From: Rhytidiadelphus loreus
Taxonomy: Eukaryota > Streptophyta > Bryopsida > Hypnales > Hylocomiaceae
Assembly: GCA_947034895.1 (NCBI GenBank)
Contig: OX344762.1
Location: 20,130,760-20,194,759 of the forward strand
DNA length: 64,000 nt
Direction: 5' to 3'
Notes under the pieces: generated by a model
Seen by the model: only the letters and a program-made list of their open reading frames with translations
Database searches by the model: none
Told to the model about the DNA's origin: nothing
Made by a program: the position numbers and the translations under genes
Shown here: positions 24,501-38,046 of the stretch, in pieces
Numbering within the stretch: the stretch's first letter is position 1
Layout: each line of letters starts with the position of its first letter

Positions 24501-27500
24501 TCATGTCCGTACTCTCTAATTACAGAATTCTAGACTATGAAATGATTGTCATTTGTAACCAGTCTCAGTCTCCACTGGATCAGGCTGGTTTGTTTCCGCT
24601 CTCTGATTCTTTTACAGTCTGAGTGTGCAGTTGTTATCCGATCTACTTGGTGTTGTACATGATCCGGAGTGGATAATGTCATTTGGAAATGCAATGGCTG
24701 CTCATTATAATCTGTATACTGACAACCGGAAAATTGCACTGCTACACAGGTATCATATCTAGTAAATACTGGATGTAATCATGCACTATATTGATGGAGT
24801 TACCAGACATTGGATAAATGAGAAAATGTTGAAATATGAAAAAAACTAACCGGCAATGTCGAGCAGGTGCATGGGAACTGTTTTACGGAAGGTTGATAAT
24901 GAGGTGTACGTGCGACAGATGATCTCTCTTATGTATCAACGTGCTGATATATCAAATGAGACAAATAGAGAGGGTCTTGCCACGGCAATGGGTCTGGTAC
25001 CAAGCTCGCTGTTGCCATACTTATTATATTAATGTTGTTTCAATGATGTATTTAATATGGTTAATCCGAAGTGGAGGTGATTACTTTTCGTTTTTCGTTA
25101 GATGAATTGATGATAATGACCCCTGCGGATGTTGAAACCTTTTGTATCAGGTTGCTTCTGCACATCTGGATGCTGTGTTGGAGAAGCTTCAAAGAATTCT
25201 TGACAGTCAAAAACGTAATGGTTTCCAGAGGTATTGATAACTTCTTGGTTTCGGTCTTGTCTTTTGTGAAACACGACTTCATTTCGTTGAGACTGCTTCT
25301 GAGAATGTGATATATATTTTACTGCACCTTGGTATTAAAAATAGGGGATAAAAATTCTTGTGCCATAAATGATTGTAGATTTCTATCAAGTTTTTCCAAG
25401 CATCAGAATACTAGAGCAGTTGACGATGTTTACGCAACATTGGCACTGATGTATGGATACGCTGCATCTTATGCACCTTCAAACGGCATTGAAGCTCGGA
25501 TTGAGACGCTTGTGGTAAACACTCACTTTGCTATTGCAGAATTCACTCATCAGCTGCCACCTGTAGCGCGTTCAGTTTCACTTCGTAATAGCTGGGTTCA
25601 ATTTTGTGTGCGTACGGGTTCTACAGAGAATTACCGTTTCTAGTGGATGAGATCCACCATCTGCCTCATGAGCAGGATATTATTGTTCATTTAGCTTTGA
25701 CAACGTCAATTTTGATTCAGTGTTGCAGTCTTGTTTATTTGTAGATTTGTGGATGTTTGAGTTGAAATGTTTCTTACTTGCTTTTTCTCAAGTCGATCTG
25801 CAAGCCATTGGTAACAGAGTTTTTCGACAATTTTCGATAATCTCCTACCAATACCTCCTAGGTATTCCATTTAAGGTTCTTCATACATCTTGCAGGGAAG
25901 CAATATGCTTAAGAGTTTACTGAAGGTCAAAGCTCAATCAGCCAAGCAAGCTGTTGTAACTGCTATCAACCTTTTAGGTGAGTAAACTGAGGATTCTCCT
26001 TGAATTCTTGCTAATATACTTAAATTATAGAATCTCCTTTCTCGTTGTGTGCAGATCAGGAGATACCAATGTGTGCACTGTATCTTCGATTTGTACTCAA
26101 ACCTCCTCTTGCAGGTCAAGCGGTCATCAAAGCTGCTAAAACAGGAACAATCTTTCCGCTGAAGAAAAGGGATATAATGTTAAACTACATTATTTCTCTA
26201 ATGGCGACAGAGGAAAAGAACACTTTGAACCTTGAGCTTCTGCACACACAGGTAGTGCTGCTTCGGACGTTTTAAAAATTGCACATCGCTAGTATTGCTA
26301 TCTTCTTCGGATGAAACCCAGTATGTTTTACTCGAGAAATACATAGCTTGCAGTGAACAGTGAAGACGGCAATGACAGTCTGAAATATCCTATGAGATGC
26401 AGGAGATGGCGTTGAATGCCTGCAAAACATTGGTATCTGTTGATCCCAAGTTGTCTCCGGCAATGCGAGACTCTGTCCTCCAGGCATGTTATGCTTTTCT
26501 TTTATTCGTTTTTTACTTAAGATACAATTTTGAGGAAGTCATCACATGGGAATGCCGCAATGGAAATTAAGAGAACATTGAGAGTGGACTGGCATGAGCA
26601 AGAATTTTGTTGTGTAGAAGTGATGTATTAGACCCTCAGAGACCAGAAAGGGTTATAAGGAGTACTATTTTACTTTACTAAGAGATTAAATAATCGAGAT
26701 TAGGTTTAGGCATGCTCAAAAACACGCTCTAGTTCTAAGGACATCATTATCAAAAGTGCTGACTGTATTCTAGCAGACAACATTCGACTTCTTCACCTTG
26801 CCAAGCTTGGTTGCAGTGAGTGGCCCAGTGTTCATCAACTTAACCAGTTTCTTGTGTACCATTTTGCGCACCAGGTACTTCATGATACGCCCTTCAGACA
26901 TCCAGTAGTGAGCGTCAATGAATGACATTCCATCAGTATAGTGATTGTGAGATACTGAGATGCACACACTGATGAAGACTTTGATTGCTGCTTTTAGTTC
27001 TACTTAATGATAGAATGAAAGAGCGTCTGAATAAGCAGCTTTGTTTCCGCTGATTTTTACCTTGTCGGATGTTTGGTATTGAATGTTCTTATCATTTTTT
27101 ATTTGTTTAATTCACATTTTCTTGAGCGCGTCGTATTGTTTAAGGTTTCAATCCATGACTGTGCTAACACCATGAAATATATATATGACCTCGATTGGTG
27201 TCCCAGTGGTGACGACGGGAAAAGTAGAGCAACGCAATTGCAGCTCCTACTCAAACGTCTTGATCAGTACGCATTTTCATCAGAAGAATGCGAAAGGGAG
27301 AGGGCAGTCCGTACAGTGTTCGCGCTCCTGCATCATTTCCGGGCCCTTTGTGCACCCGGAAGTGGTAGCTTAGGCTACAATGGTAGCTGCATGCACCTCC
27401 AATCAACGTCGGACATTGATCAGAGTGGCATAGCTTGTGAGTGTTGCACGTTTACCTGTTCCAGAGTATCAATTTCACGACTTCCTAGGCTTAGGGGATC

Positions 27501-30500
27501 CTCCATTTACGCGCACCATACTTGTTTTGGACGGATGCTCTAAATAATGCGCGAGCGGTTCTGCTTTAGCGATTTGCGAAATCGTTTGGTTGGGGTCGTC
27601 TTTGGGAGATGAACATTTCCTTAGTGCCACGAAGAAATGGGTGTCGTATTTCTTTATCTGTTGTTATTGTTGATATAGCTGGATATGAAAGCAGCGGAAC
27701 GTGCGACTACATAGCTGAATTTTTTTTGCTAAGTGGCGTTGAAATTCTTGCCGACACAAATGTAAGAATAACAACTGCTATTGGGCAGGTAATCCTGCTC
27801 TGCTGCCACCACGCGAAGTCTTGAGGGTAGGGGAAAGAGTCATGTCTTACTTGCCCCGTTGCTGTGATGCGTCTCCAGATATCAAGACTTTAGCTGGTCA
27901 GGTGATAGAATTTCTCCCTCGCTTTCCCTAATTTTTTCTATTGGGTTTGAGGTGACAATATGGCTTCAGAGGAGGCTGTGGAGGGGGCGCTTGGATGCAT
28001 GATTTGACCAGAATTCTCATGTTGTGATTGAAACAGATAATAACAATGCTTTGCGTTATCGTTCAGCTAATTCCCGACCCAGTTGGGGCTAAGAATACAG
28101 AGGCTTTGAGTTTAGCCTTATCTGCTTTGCAAGACCTCACTGATAGCGCTGAAGGGGTGAGTCCTATAATTGCGGGTAATTCGCATGGTCCCGTCAGAAC
28201 GTTCATGAGCGAAGGAAATGCTACTGTTGCATTGCTTTCCTCGTATATAACCTCACAAAGCCTAACTTTGTCATAAATCTCTTGCAGGAGACAGATGAAG
28301 GTGAAGTTACCATGCTTCAACGCGTTACTGATGTTGTCGTCAATCTACTCAACATTCACGAGGTATATTCACAAAGAACTCCACTTTCTGAACAACGACG
28401 TGCAAGCATTCTATTGCTGAACAATTGAGTAATTAGTATCGTTATTCATGTCCCTAGTAGGTCCTCTTTTCCTTCGAACTTATTTCTGAGTATGTTAGCT
28501 TTTCGCTCAAAATTAGCTCTGGGGCAATGGTTCAGGTGGTTGCGGCATTGAAAGGATGCAGAACAGCCATGTGTGATAAGATCTCGCAGTCTGCGCAAGG
28601 AGCAATAACTGCGGTTACCCAGATTATATGCTCTCGAGGTTGTCAACTACGAGAAGGAGATGTATCCAGGTAAGAACATCTGGAAATGCATGCTCCTGGT
28701 GCTTGGCTTCTGACGTGAGGTCACCAGTTCTTACTGCTCTCGATCTCGGGTTGCGTGCTAGGATATCCCGTACTTTGTTTGAAGCTGCGACAGCTCAATA
28801 CGATAGGCATCAGCAAATTCTGGCAGTCGTAAGTTTCTTTCGTTTATCCTATTGCAACAATTTTTGAACTTCGACATGTTGACCATTCTGTAATCAAAAG
28901 ATGAAAATATCCCGCACTTGTAACGACTACCTCTCCGCACTTAGGGGAAAGAAAGAACCTCGTTAGAGTTCATGCATGCGGACAACGAAGGTACTGAACA
29001 TTGATTGGAAGTCGGTTTATTGTTCAGATGTGTAGCCTCGCAGAACGTTCAATGGCAAAGGTGGTTTTTTCGGAGATAGTCTCTGCAGCAGAAGTAGAAT
29101 GGGTCAGTGACGAGAGCAAGAGGAAAAACTGGCCAGTCAAGCAAGCAATCCTCGTGAGTCTAATTTCAGTCAACTAGATGCCTTCATTGTGCCAACGATG
29201 TCTGGTATGTCAAGATCGAAAGTTTTAACTACTATTGGTAAGATTGTTCCTCAGGACTTCATTTAGACTCATGTTGCCAATGTGATTTTGGTGGAAATAT
29301 TAAGGATATGCGTTAATTTGAGATTCATGTTCAAAGCTTATGTGCGGCATGTTTCAATTACTTGCTTGGCAGGCTATTGTTCATCATAAAAACTTATCAG
29401 TCCCATTCCTGGAGTATCTTGTGGACATACTTGACCTTGCCCATGTTTCCGGAGAGGATGATACTGATCAAGGCAACATTTCAGACCACCTGACCTTGCC
29501 TTTGAGTCTAAGCCGACGGCCACAGGCGGCAACTCTTGCCCTTCAGGCGGTTTGTAGGTACATAGAACTTCATGGAAGAAATACGTCAAATGTGGCAGAC
29601 TTGAGGGTCACGAACACATATTGTCCGGTACTCAATAGTTATGGTTTGTTAATCTCTTGCAGGTTCTACTTTGGGTAGTTCATGGCAGGAATCATTGAAC
29701 GGACAGCTCCTCTTGATTCTATACATCCATTGAACTGAGAAATCCTTAGATATAACATTGGGTATAAGATCTTCGAGTAAAGAACTGAAGAACAGGTGTC
29801 CTATGATGAATATTTCCAATTATAACTTGTCGAATGTGCCAGTGAAGAGAACTGATTGTTGGAAATCTGGACAGGTGCGAAAATGATTTAGTGAAGCAGG
29901 CAGTCAATCAGTGCTATCCAAGAGTGCTGTTCGCTCTGCTGTTGCGCATTGGGAGCATACAAGAAACAGTTAGTACCGACAGGCAACCAGTGAGGTAGGT
30001 CTTGTCGTAGCTTTCCATGTGGACTATCTCAAAGCTTTCACGTCTATTCCACAATACTAAACGCTGCCTCACCTTTTCTCGTCAAGTTGGACACGACATA
30101 TCTCATTTTTCTAGTAATAATCTTACTTCCACTAGCCAGTTTTGTTTGTCTGGGTGAACCTGCCATGCTGAAATCGTCATAAATTTCTGGGCGTTCAGGG
30201 ACATGGTCACAACTATTCACGCATTCTCTGAAGCCGTAGAAAATGAAGACATGGGCAAGGTATGGTTCTATGCGATTCTACACAAATATACGTAGTGTTG
30301 AGATACATGTGTATGGTTACCTTGTAGCAAGACTATATATATATTGGCCGAGTAAAGTGCAAGTCAAGTTTTACAGGTCGATGCCGATGGTCAAACTTTG
30401 AAATGTATCCATAGCTGTGGTAAGTACTATCTTTAGTGGTGAATTCGTCCGGTTGATCATGTTCTTACATGTTCGTCTAGATATCAATTCAGGAGGCTTC

Positions 30501-33292
30501 GATGGCATGAAAATTATTTACTAATTGACAGCTCAACCATAACTTTGTTACAGGTTCTGTTCACCGACGGAGAGCAGCGTTTGAGTGGGGAGCGCTGGAC
30601 CGAGGCTATAGAAGAAATTGCTTCGTTTTCTTCCCGAGAAAGGCCAGAAGAAGTAAATTGTAGCTACAATTGATTAGCATTTGAGATGTTTAAAGATCCA
30701 ATTCGATTTTGCGAGCTTCGTTTCAAAATAGGGTTCAACTATTTAGTAGTTTCCACACATGATCCTTTTAAGTAGATCGTCGTTCGATTAAGATGAGACA
30801 TGTTCAATTTTTTCTGGGTGGCAGGTGCTCAACATGTGCACACTTCTTTGGCCAGCTTTGGAGATGCCTCTAGATTGCCAGCGTGCTGCTGCCGCTGCTG
30901 CTCTTTCTGGACTGGTCCAGTACTGGTATTCTGTTAATTGATATTCTGAGATTTGTCGTTGATTGTACATTTCATTTATCATTTCTTTGAACGACCAGTT
31001 CTGCGGGCCTTGACTTGAGTGTACCTTATATTAGAATCAGGCTGATATATATTCATTTCATATGCATACAGTGAAAACGCGGACGCCCTTTTGGGAACTC
31101 TTGTAGACGCTCTGAGCACACATACGAGCGACGAATCCCCTACTGTTCGACGTTTGTGTGTGATGGGCCTTGTTCAGGCCTGTCATACTTCCCAACTACT
31201 GAATTCTCTTCTGTATTGCTTTCTCATAGTATCTCATGAGTCTAATGAATTATTTTAGTGTTTTTTTATATCTAGCGAAGTACTCTTTCTAGAAAGAATA
31301 TTTATCATTTACTATGCCTTCTCATTCCCTGTTCTTAAGAACTGAGCACCTATTTTTTTTATTACACTATCTTGCAAATTTTTTGAAACGAATGAGACTT
31401 CTTCGCAGATGGTTAAGAGGGGAGTTACCAAGTACGGATCACAAGCTTTGAATGTGATCGTTGCTCTGCTGGAAGATAATGAAGACGAAGTGGCAAATGC
31501 AGCTGTCTGCGGACTTTCACCAGTAAGTTAGCAGAGTAAACTCGATTCTGGAAATATGACAATTGCTTTCATTTGCATCAATTGTTGTAATAGACTTAAT
31601 ATATCTCTGATATACTTCTGACGTACACTGATATCTCTGATCTCCAGGTCGTCCAGGTCGTAAGTTCGGAGATTGTGGCTCCAATGCTGCTGAATCTTTG
31701 TGTGCGGTTAAGCTTTCTGCAGGCAAGACGAACCATTGCAACCCAGTTTACAAGGCATGTATCAGTTAATCTGTAGACTTAAGCAACTAGTAATCAACTT
31801 GACTTTTCAAGTCATGTAACAGACCCGACTTATGGAGAGTACACGAGCTGCAGCATTTGAGGTCCTCGGATCTCTGAGTACGTTTGCCACTGGTGCTCAA
31901 CTTGATACTTTCATGGAGCAGGTCAACAGCAATGCTTCCATGCTTCGTGTAGCTTTTCCAATAACATTATTTGACAATCTCACATTCAACATCTTCTTTA
32001 TGATCTCATCTAGGTTCTGATCATTCTAGCTGACAATTGCTTGAAATTATGTCTTTTTTTTCCAGATTCATACAATCCTGCCACGCTTGGTGTTTCATGT
32101 CAATGACGAAGCTCCTTCCGTGTCATTGGCTTGTAAAGTGAGTTCAAAATTTCTCAATTCTTCAGCTGTACATACTTGGTTTCTATACATGCTATCGCCG
32201 TAATTTCATCTGTGAGCTAGACTATGGTTTGATCCCGACTTTTATTAAATATCTTTCTTTAAATATCACTTTGAGACATCTTACATTCTTACGATCAACT
32301 TCGTGTATCTACTCAGAACGCCTTGAGAAGTATATCACCGTTATTACATGCTCAAGACATCAGAGCACTGGCTAATTTGCGAACGTTTGACTTCGGTCGA
32401 AGGTACATGAGCACTTTGAATTTCACGGATTATATTAGTAACCAAGAAAAATTATACGAATAATGTGGAAGAGTTTGTGTTAAATGATGATTGAGAAATA
32501 TCACTACCAAATACGTCCTCTAAGGTCCTGTACAAGTGTGTCAGGTTGCGCGGGCAGTTTGGAACAGCTGACATACGTGTACATGTGAAACTTGCAGCCT
32601 GGAGTATGACGATTTTGTCAAGGAATTTGTGAACCATCTAATGCTGCAATTTGGTGACAAAGTGGACGTCTACGTTGGTTGTGCAATTCAGGCAAGTTTG
32701 CAATATCGGCAAGCTCTAACTTGAAGGGATCATTCCTCAAATGAAAATGACGTTAGGAATCAGTCATTAATTTGAATCTCCATTATAATTTGACATTAGT
32801 TAACACCATTTACCTCGTTTCGATCCTTGCAGCCTGTATCTCTTGAAGTCCCTATTGAGTCCTAATCAGAAATCCAGTGCATTGATGTCCCATATTCGAT
32901 GCTAATGGCATTCCTTGAGTAGTGCAGACATTTGATAGCCCATGGCCTATAATCCAAGCAAATTCGGCCTATTTCTCTGGCTGCCTTTTATCTCAGGCGA
33001 AAGATACAAAATGTTTAGCAAGATACTTGCCGCAGGTTTGCTGGCTACACCTGGCATTAATTTCCATCACTCCATATGCTCAGTAATTTACAGTACGTAC
33101 AAACTTACTGTACCTAATGAGCTAGACTCTTGAATCACCTGTAGCTCTTTGTTTAAGCTTTTTCTGGTTCTGGACCAGGTGTCTACTCTGCTTATGAAGA
33201 TGACAGCCAATTCTCCAAGTGCTCTGGTGCGTGCGAAGTCCACGCGAGCTCTGAGTCTCATATTGAATGACATGGAGGTGTCCAGTTCCTGA
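18557..33292 (+). CDS. SGR6: SGR6 / MROH1-like HEAT-repeat protein, 51 coding exons
   Basis: Joined exons give about 1,720 residues that follow Arabidopsis SHOOT GRAVITROPISM 6 (animal MROH1) end to end. Exon starts and ends: 18557-18593, 18771-18861, 18998-19052, 19466-19597, 19731-19802, 20064-20154, 20364-20459, 20655-20733, 20877-20940, 21100-21203, 21314-21413, 21659-21748, 22215-22292, 22530-22597, 22663-22817, 22988-23167, 23308-23397, 23554-23619, 23739-23837, 23943-24014, 24158-24217, 24404-24484, 24631-24749, 24867-24996, 25151-25230, 25379-25514, 25896-25977, 26115-26251, 26403-26483, 26777-26874, 27207-27436, 27789-27901, 28037-28156, 28288-28362, 28536-28669, 28720-28828, 29028-29153, 29373-29557, 29875-29994, 30199-30259, 30554-30652, 30825-30925, 31072-31177, 31409-31522, 31648-31722, 31823-31921, 32066-32137, 32317-32402, 32598-32691, 32928-33035, 33179-33292. 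Diagnostic strings: [44 protein letters not shown]. It is an armadillo/HEAT solenoid; SGR6 acts at the vacuolar membrane in shoot gravity response. Four introns use GC donors. The exon 14/15 junction is out of phase by one base. Confidence 0.93.
22296..22465 (+). repeat. Two short tandem duplications in SGR6 intron 13
   Basis: TCTATCTTCTTTGACCTTGTA occurs twice around 22302-22346 and AAAGCAGACTCAGGTTTAA twice around 22408-22457. They lie wholly in the intron and look like replication slips. Confidence 0.7.
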
Positions 33293-33890
33293 TCGGTGTT
33301 GACTAATGATAATTTTATTGTAACGTCCAGCTTACATATGCTATGATCCTCGACTCCTCACTCACAGGGTGAGTTACCCCTTAAATATCATCGGTTACTT
33401 TTATTAGGGCACGGTGACCCTCCGAATTTTGTGCAGACCTCTCCTTGCATTTCTGCGGAATTTATGGGAACTTGTAACGCCTCGTTACAATTGTGACCGC
33501 TTCACTCAAATAGGTGAACACATATATCATATTACCAAGTAAATTGAGCTGTAGTAGTTAATTAGTACACAGAATAGTATATACTACAGGTTCACAAAAC
33601 CCAAAAATTTACAGCACATACTGTTTTCTGAATCCTTGGTATGTACTGGCTGCATTCAATATAAGATTTCAATTCTTCAGAATCTTCAAACTATAAAAGA
33701 TTCTTTCAAATTTGTGGATTTGTCCCAAACATGTGGATCTTGTTGTGGTATGAAATGGTGCCTTTCTAATTTTGGATGACCCCGAAATACCCTGGTAAAC
33801 CAATTTGAGCTAATTAAACGTAAGAGGTCCATAAAGCGCCAATTTAACAGCTGGAAATTAATTTGAGTAGGTTAAGACTGCTTGAATATT
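33293..33890. other. SGR6-like 3'UTR and spacer
   Basis: No coding signal beyond the TGA at 33290-33292. TTGTAACGCCTCGTTACAA at about 33473-33491 is a short inverted repeat. No poly(A) signal could be assigned. Confidence 0.4.
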
Positions 33891-34040
33891 TTTCAGTAAA
33901 TTTTCTTTGAAAGACGAATGGAATTGGCATCTAATTTAAGTCATTTTATATTTTTTGGAGCTTTGTGGAATTAGTTATGAAATTTTAAAATTGAAATGTA
34001 GTGGTCACTAAAAGTGTCCCAATTGTTTTTGCTTTGAAGT
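33890..34040 (+). repeat. Dispersed repeat, copy 1 (GGAATTAGTTA family)
   Basis: Contains GGAATTGGCATCTAA, TCATTTTATATTTTTTGGAG and GTGGAATTAGTTATGAAATTTT. The same order appears at 37740-37960 and 50090-50280. Ends not defined. Confidence 0.6.
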
Positions 34041-35247
34041 TTGGGTAGGCCAGGTAGCTTAGAAAATTTGCCTTTTTTATAACCCAAAAATTACAATTGT
34101 TCTCTAGATTTAGGTGTCAATCATTCTATTTTGATTAATGAGATGAAAGTTATGGGGAGTTCTTGATTTTGCATAGTTATTGAATTTCTTCTCAAATTTT
34201 TTTTTGAGATTCACTTATGACCTCAATTATCAATACTTTTGAATTTTTTTTTTTTAAAAACAAGGATACAAATTACTTATTACAGTAATCAAAACATTGA
34301 AATTAAACAATTTCAATCAATATACAAGTTATTAACAATTTAGTGTTTTCTATCATGTTATATATCCTTTTTGCTAGTTAGTTTTTTTCAAGAATAAATA
34401 AGAAGTAATTTTTGTTGAGTTTTTTATATACTATTCACAACTCATTTCCTCAATATAGTATTTTTTATTATAAGTTAAGGCATACACATTTTTTAACAAA
34501 AAACTAAAGTACTAGACAAACAAAACCTTGCCGTTTGGAAAAACTGAAAAAATCTTGTTCCTTCTCTTTTGTTGCTTTCTATTGTTTTCTAGTGCAAGTT
34601 AGTATGGTTAAATTTCACAAGAAAATTTTCTTTAATCATTTTCACATAATGCACTTAAAAATGCCTTTTAGACACCATTTTGTATAATTAATTTGTTCAC
34701 TTTAAAACACACAATTTTTGTTTTGAAACAAACTTCAAGAAATATTTTTCAAAAGAAAACCAAAAGCTTAAGTTGATTTTATGGCAAAATTATTTGGTCA
34801 TTTAACCATCAAAGTTTGCCATGGTTACATGAAAATAATATAGTGAAAAGAAACACTTATTTTGGGACCTTAAATCTTCTTAGTTTAAAATTTGTGAACT
34901 CCAAATTTTGAACTGAACACTTTATATTGGAGATTTGGTTTGAGAATCTAAGGGGAGGGGAGGAGAAATCATTTTATTTCTTGAAGAGTAAAGCTATACA
35001 CAAGATGGAAGGAAAATCAAAATTGTTTATTGAAATCAAAATCAAAAGAATTGAAATACATCAATCCTATTGTGAAATTGCTCTAGCAAGAAATATAACT
35101 CTATAAAACATTTTTTTCTAGAAATTGTAGAAATTGTATACATTTTTTTGTTAGAAGATGCTTTGATGACTTTCAAAACAAGATTCTTTGTAATTTACTT
35201 TCACATCACTAATCCAAATGGAATAATTCAAAACTTTTAATGTAGGC
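34041..35247. other. AT-rich spacer
   Basis: Poly-A and poly-T rich; no gene or structured element recognised. Confidence 0.4.
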
Positions 35248-35250
35248 ATA

Positions 35251-35475
35251 CACTATAAGAAACCCATGTTTTTTGTGACGAGCCCTGATTTTTTCTGACG
35301 CATTTTTTTTATGTCTGAGTTGACATTTAGCAGTTTTTATGTTTCTCATGACATCCAAATGATCTAATGAACATCATTAAAAACATAAAAACAGCTAAAT
35401 GTCAACTTAGACATAAAAAAAAATGCGTCAAAAAAAATCAGGGCTCGTCACAAAAAACATGAGTTTCTTATAGTG
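35251..35475. mobile_element. CACTA-type MITE 1 (225 bp), near-perfect hairpin
   Basis: Starts CACTATAAGAAACCCATG and ends with the complement, CATGAGTTTCTTATAGTG. The two arms match over about 93 bases with few changes. A 3-bp target duplication ATA lies on both sides (35248-35250 and 35476-35478), as expected for CACTA elements. No coding capacity. Confidence 0.88.
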
Positions 35476-35483
35476 ATAGGTAG

Positions 35484-36232
35484 TTGCAAGAAACACTTCA
35501 CATTTTTCATTCAAAATTGCGTTTTTTGGCCATAGGATTGTCAATATTATGCAATACTACTAATACTACGTTTTAGAAGCGCCCCAACAAATCTACACCG
35601 TTGATTAAAGGCACCTGTATATCTACATCGTTGATTTAGTACTATGTTGTACTATGTAGTACTACGGACTACTATGAAGTATTGCAGAAGCCACTAGGAG
35701 CAAAAAATAACAAAAAAGGGGTCTATAAAGATTTTCATTTTTAGTAATTCAAAAAAAATTCAAAAAATTTCATAAAAAAACCATTTTGATAGAAAAGATT
35801 GTACTCGCATTGCACCAAAAAATTCATGAAGGAAATTTTTTCTCTCTTCATAGCTTTTGCGCAAAGGAAGGTCACTTTGACTCCATGTGTGCAATCGACA
35901 TGATGCTATTTTCATAAAAACTCATTGTCAGCCCTTTTAGTGTTAGTAGACCTCCAACATGTCCAATTTGTGGCTTCAAATTTGCATTTTTGGGTCAAAA
36001 AGAGGATTAAAATCTCCCAAAATGGCCAAAGTAGACACCCAATCAGAGACAGGTTAAAAATAGTAAATAATTTTTTAATTTAAAAAAAAAATTGCACAAG
36101 GTCTGTAACTTTAGCATCTACCTTCATTCCAAATTTCATGCCAAATGGACAAACAATGCAAAAGTTATGACTGAGCAAAAAAACAATTTTTAAGAGCAAG
36201 GGGACAAGAAATAGGACAAGTGTTTCTTGCAA
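35484..36232. mobile_element. Element with TTGCAAGAAA ends, copy 1
   Basis: Perfect 15-base inverted ends, TTGCAAGAAACACTT at 35484 and AAGTGTTTCTTGCAA ending 36232. Inside are CCGTTGATT and several TACTA-rich segments (AATACTACTAATACTAC) also seen, inverted, at 43287-44008. No transposase recognised and no target duplication fixed. Confidence 0.65.
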
Positions 36233-36399
36233 TCATCCACATAAATTTACTAAATGTATACTATAAAAAACTAATTTAAATTTAAAACAATTTAACTATT
36301 TTGTGTTTCCTTTTGTTGCTTGGTTTCAAATAGTTCAAACAGTTAGAGAGGCATAGCTTTTTCTCCTATGAACCAATTGGAGGTCCCTTTCTCAAGGAC

Positions 36400-37720
36400 A
36401 AAACAACCCTTGCCTCATTGGTAAACATTGTTATGTACCTCGGTGAAAAGTCTCATTCTTACCTCTCGGTTCCGGCATTTCCAATTCCACTTTTTCCAAA
36501 TTTATCATCCATGATAAAATACCCAATTCCCTCATTTTCCCCGGGGAGTAGAAGTACTTTGGAGCTGGGTCCACAAGGCAAGAATGTTGTGACTCAACGC
36601 CACTGCACTCCACTCCACTCCACCTCCAGCGATGCAGAACGAAGATTTGAGAATCAATGCCGGTTCCGTGACAGACTCCGTTTGAGGAGACGACGGAGGC
36701 AAGTGGCAAAATGAAATGAAAAAGTTTCTCTTTCCATGTCGACTAATGATGATTGTGTTTTCTGGCTGCAGTAGTGTGGCCCATACCCAAAGCCTCTCTT
36801 CTCTACCAAATCATGGCTTGCATGACCTGCTCTGTGGCCCCCATGGACCAGCCATGATGCCAAGGCAAATTTTTATTCTTATAATAAAAATAAAATAAAA
36901 ATAAAATCCAATTTTTAAATTTTTTCTTCTTCCTGAAACAGTGAGGAGGAGTGTTTTGTCTGTTGTTGTGTCTGTAGCGGTCGAGCCTCTGTGGATTTGT
37001 CATTAATAGCTCCGTCAAGCTCCTCGCTGCTGCTGAATGTGCTTAACTGTTTTAACATCATGATTCTAATTTTAACACGACGGTATGGAGTGACCTGTTT
37101 TATACTCCGGATGGAGTCCTAGTCTAGATGGATCAGCTAAATTTGGGTCCATTTGAGACCAGACCCATGCAGAATTGCAGAGACAGAAGAATCCCATGAC
37201 TCGCTTTGCCAATGCATGATCGATGTGTGCAAGACTGACTGATTGTATAATAATTAAACTACAGTAACTGAAGTATTCGACTAGTACGTACTATAACTTA
37301 TTAACTGAGACGGAGATGGAATGGGGAGCTCGGTCCTTCGGAATGTCGGAGCGACGTTGCACGATTTACCGACGCCCTTGACGTGAGAATTCTCATTGAA
37401 ACCTGCCGTGGCGGCTTGGTAATACTGTAACAGGAGGAGGGAAGAGGAGTGTCAGTAAAGGGAAACTGTGACAGTCGAAGGTGCCGGACAACTGAACACT
37501 GAAAATAGTCTGAAAAAAGAGCGAGGAGGAGCGTGGTTGCGGCATTATTCAACTGGAAAAGGCTTTCCTGATTGGAAGTGGATCGTGCCGTTGGTGGTAA
37601 CCGACTGAGTCAGAACGCCGGGGATTCAGATTTCTAGACGAACTGTAAGGTAGTCTGTCTGCTCTTAAGAGCTGAGTAGACCATTTAAGAGCTGATTGCC
37701 TTCTTTCGGGGAAGCTAAAC
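36400..37720. other. Spacer with higher GC, no repeat or gene recognised
   Basis: This stretch differs from its surroundings by balanced base composition and lack of the dispersed repeats. Open frames up to about 98 codons are present on both strands but show no known motif and no exon-like pattern. It might hold a regulatory region, a decayed gene or a non-coding transcript. Confidence 0.35.
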
Positions 37721-37739
37721 TCCTTCAAAAAAAATTCAC

Positions 37740-37960
37740 TAAATTTTCATAGGAAGAAAAATGGAGTTGGCATCTAACCCAAGTTGTTTCATATTTTTTG
37801 GACCTTTGTGGAATTAGTTACAGAATTTTTGAAAGGCAATGGTCAGTGAAAGCAACCACCTCTTGAAATGTACACTATTGGTACATTGAAGAAAACAAAA
37901 TGTACCTTTGTGTCATGATTGCTTTTAGAGCACGGGAAATTTCAAAACAAACTACTCTAT
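37740..37960 (+). repeat. Dispersed repeat, copy 2 (GGAATTAGTTA family)
   Basis: Shares GAGTTGGCATCTAA, GTTGTTTCATATTTTTTGG, GTGGAATTAGTTAC and ATTGGTACATTGAAGAAA with the copy near 50090. Similarity to 33890-34040 covers the first part only. Confidence 0.65.
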
Positions 37961-38046
37961 GTGAGAATGTATTTTGGAGACACTATATGAACAAACTATG
38001 AATTTTTGTAATGATGAATATAGATGTAGACAAAATCGACCCTACT

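Noticed and set aside
26770..26967. Minus-strand frame of 65 codons with a basic, ribosomal-protein-like look
   Set aside because: It lies antisense to SGR6 exon 30 (26777-26874), whose plus-strand translation matches the family; the minus frame is a shadow.
36418..36714. Overlapping frames of 92-98 codons on both strands
   Set aside because: Arg/Ser-rich strings without motif; cannot be separated from chance.
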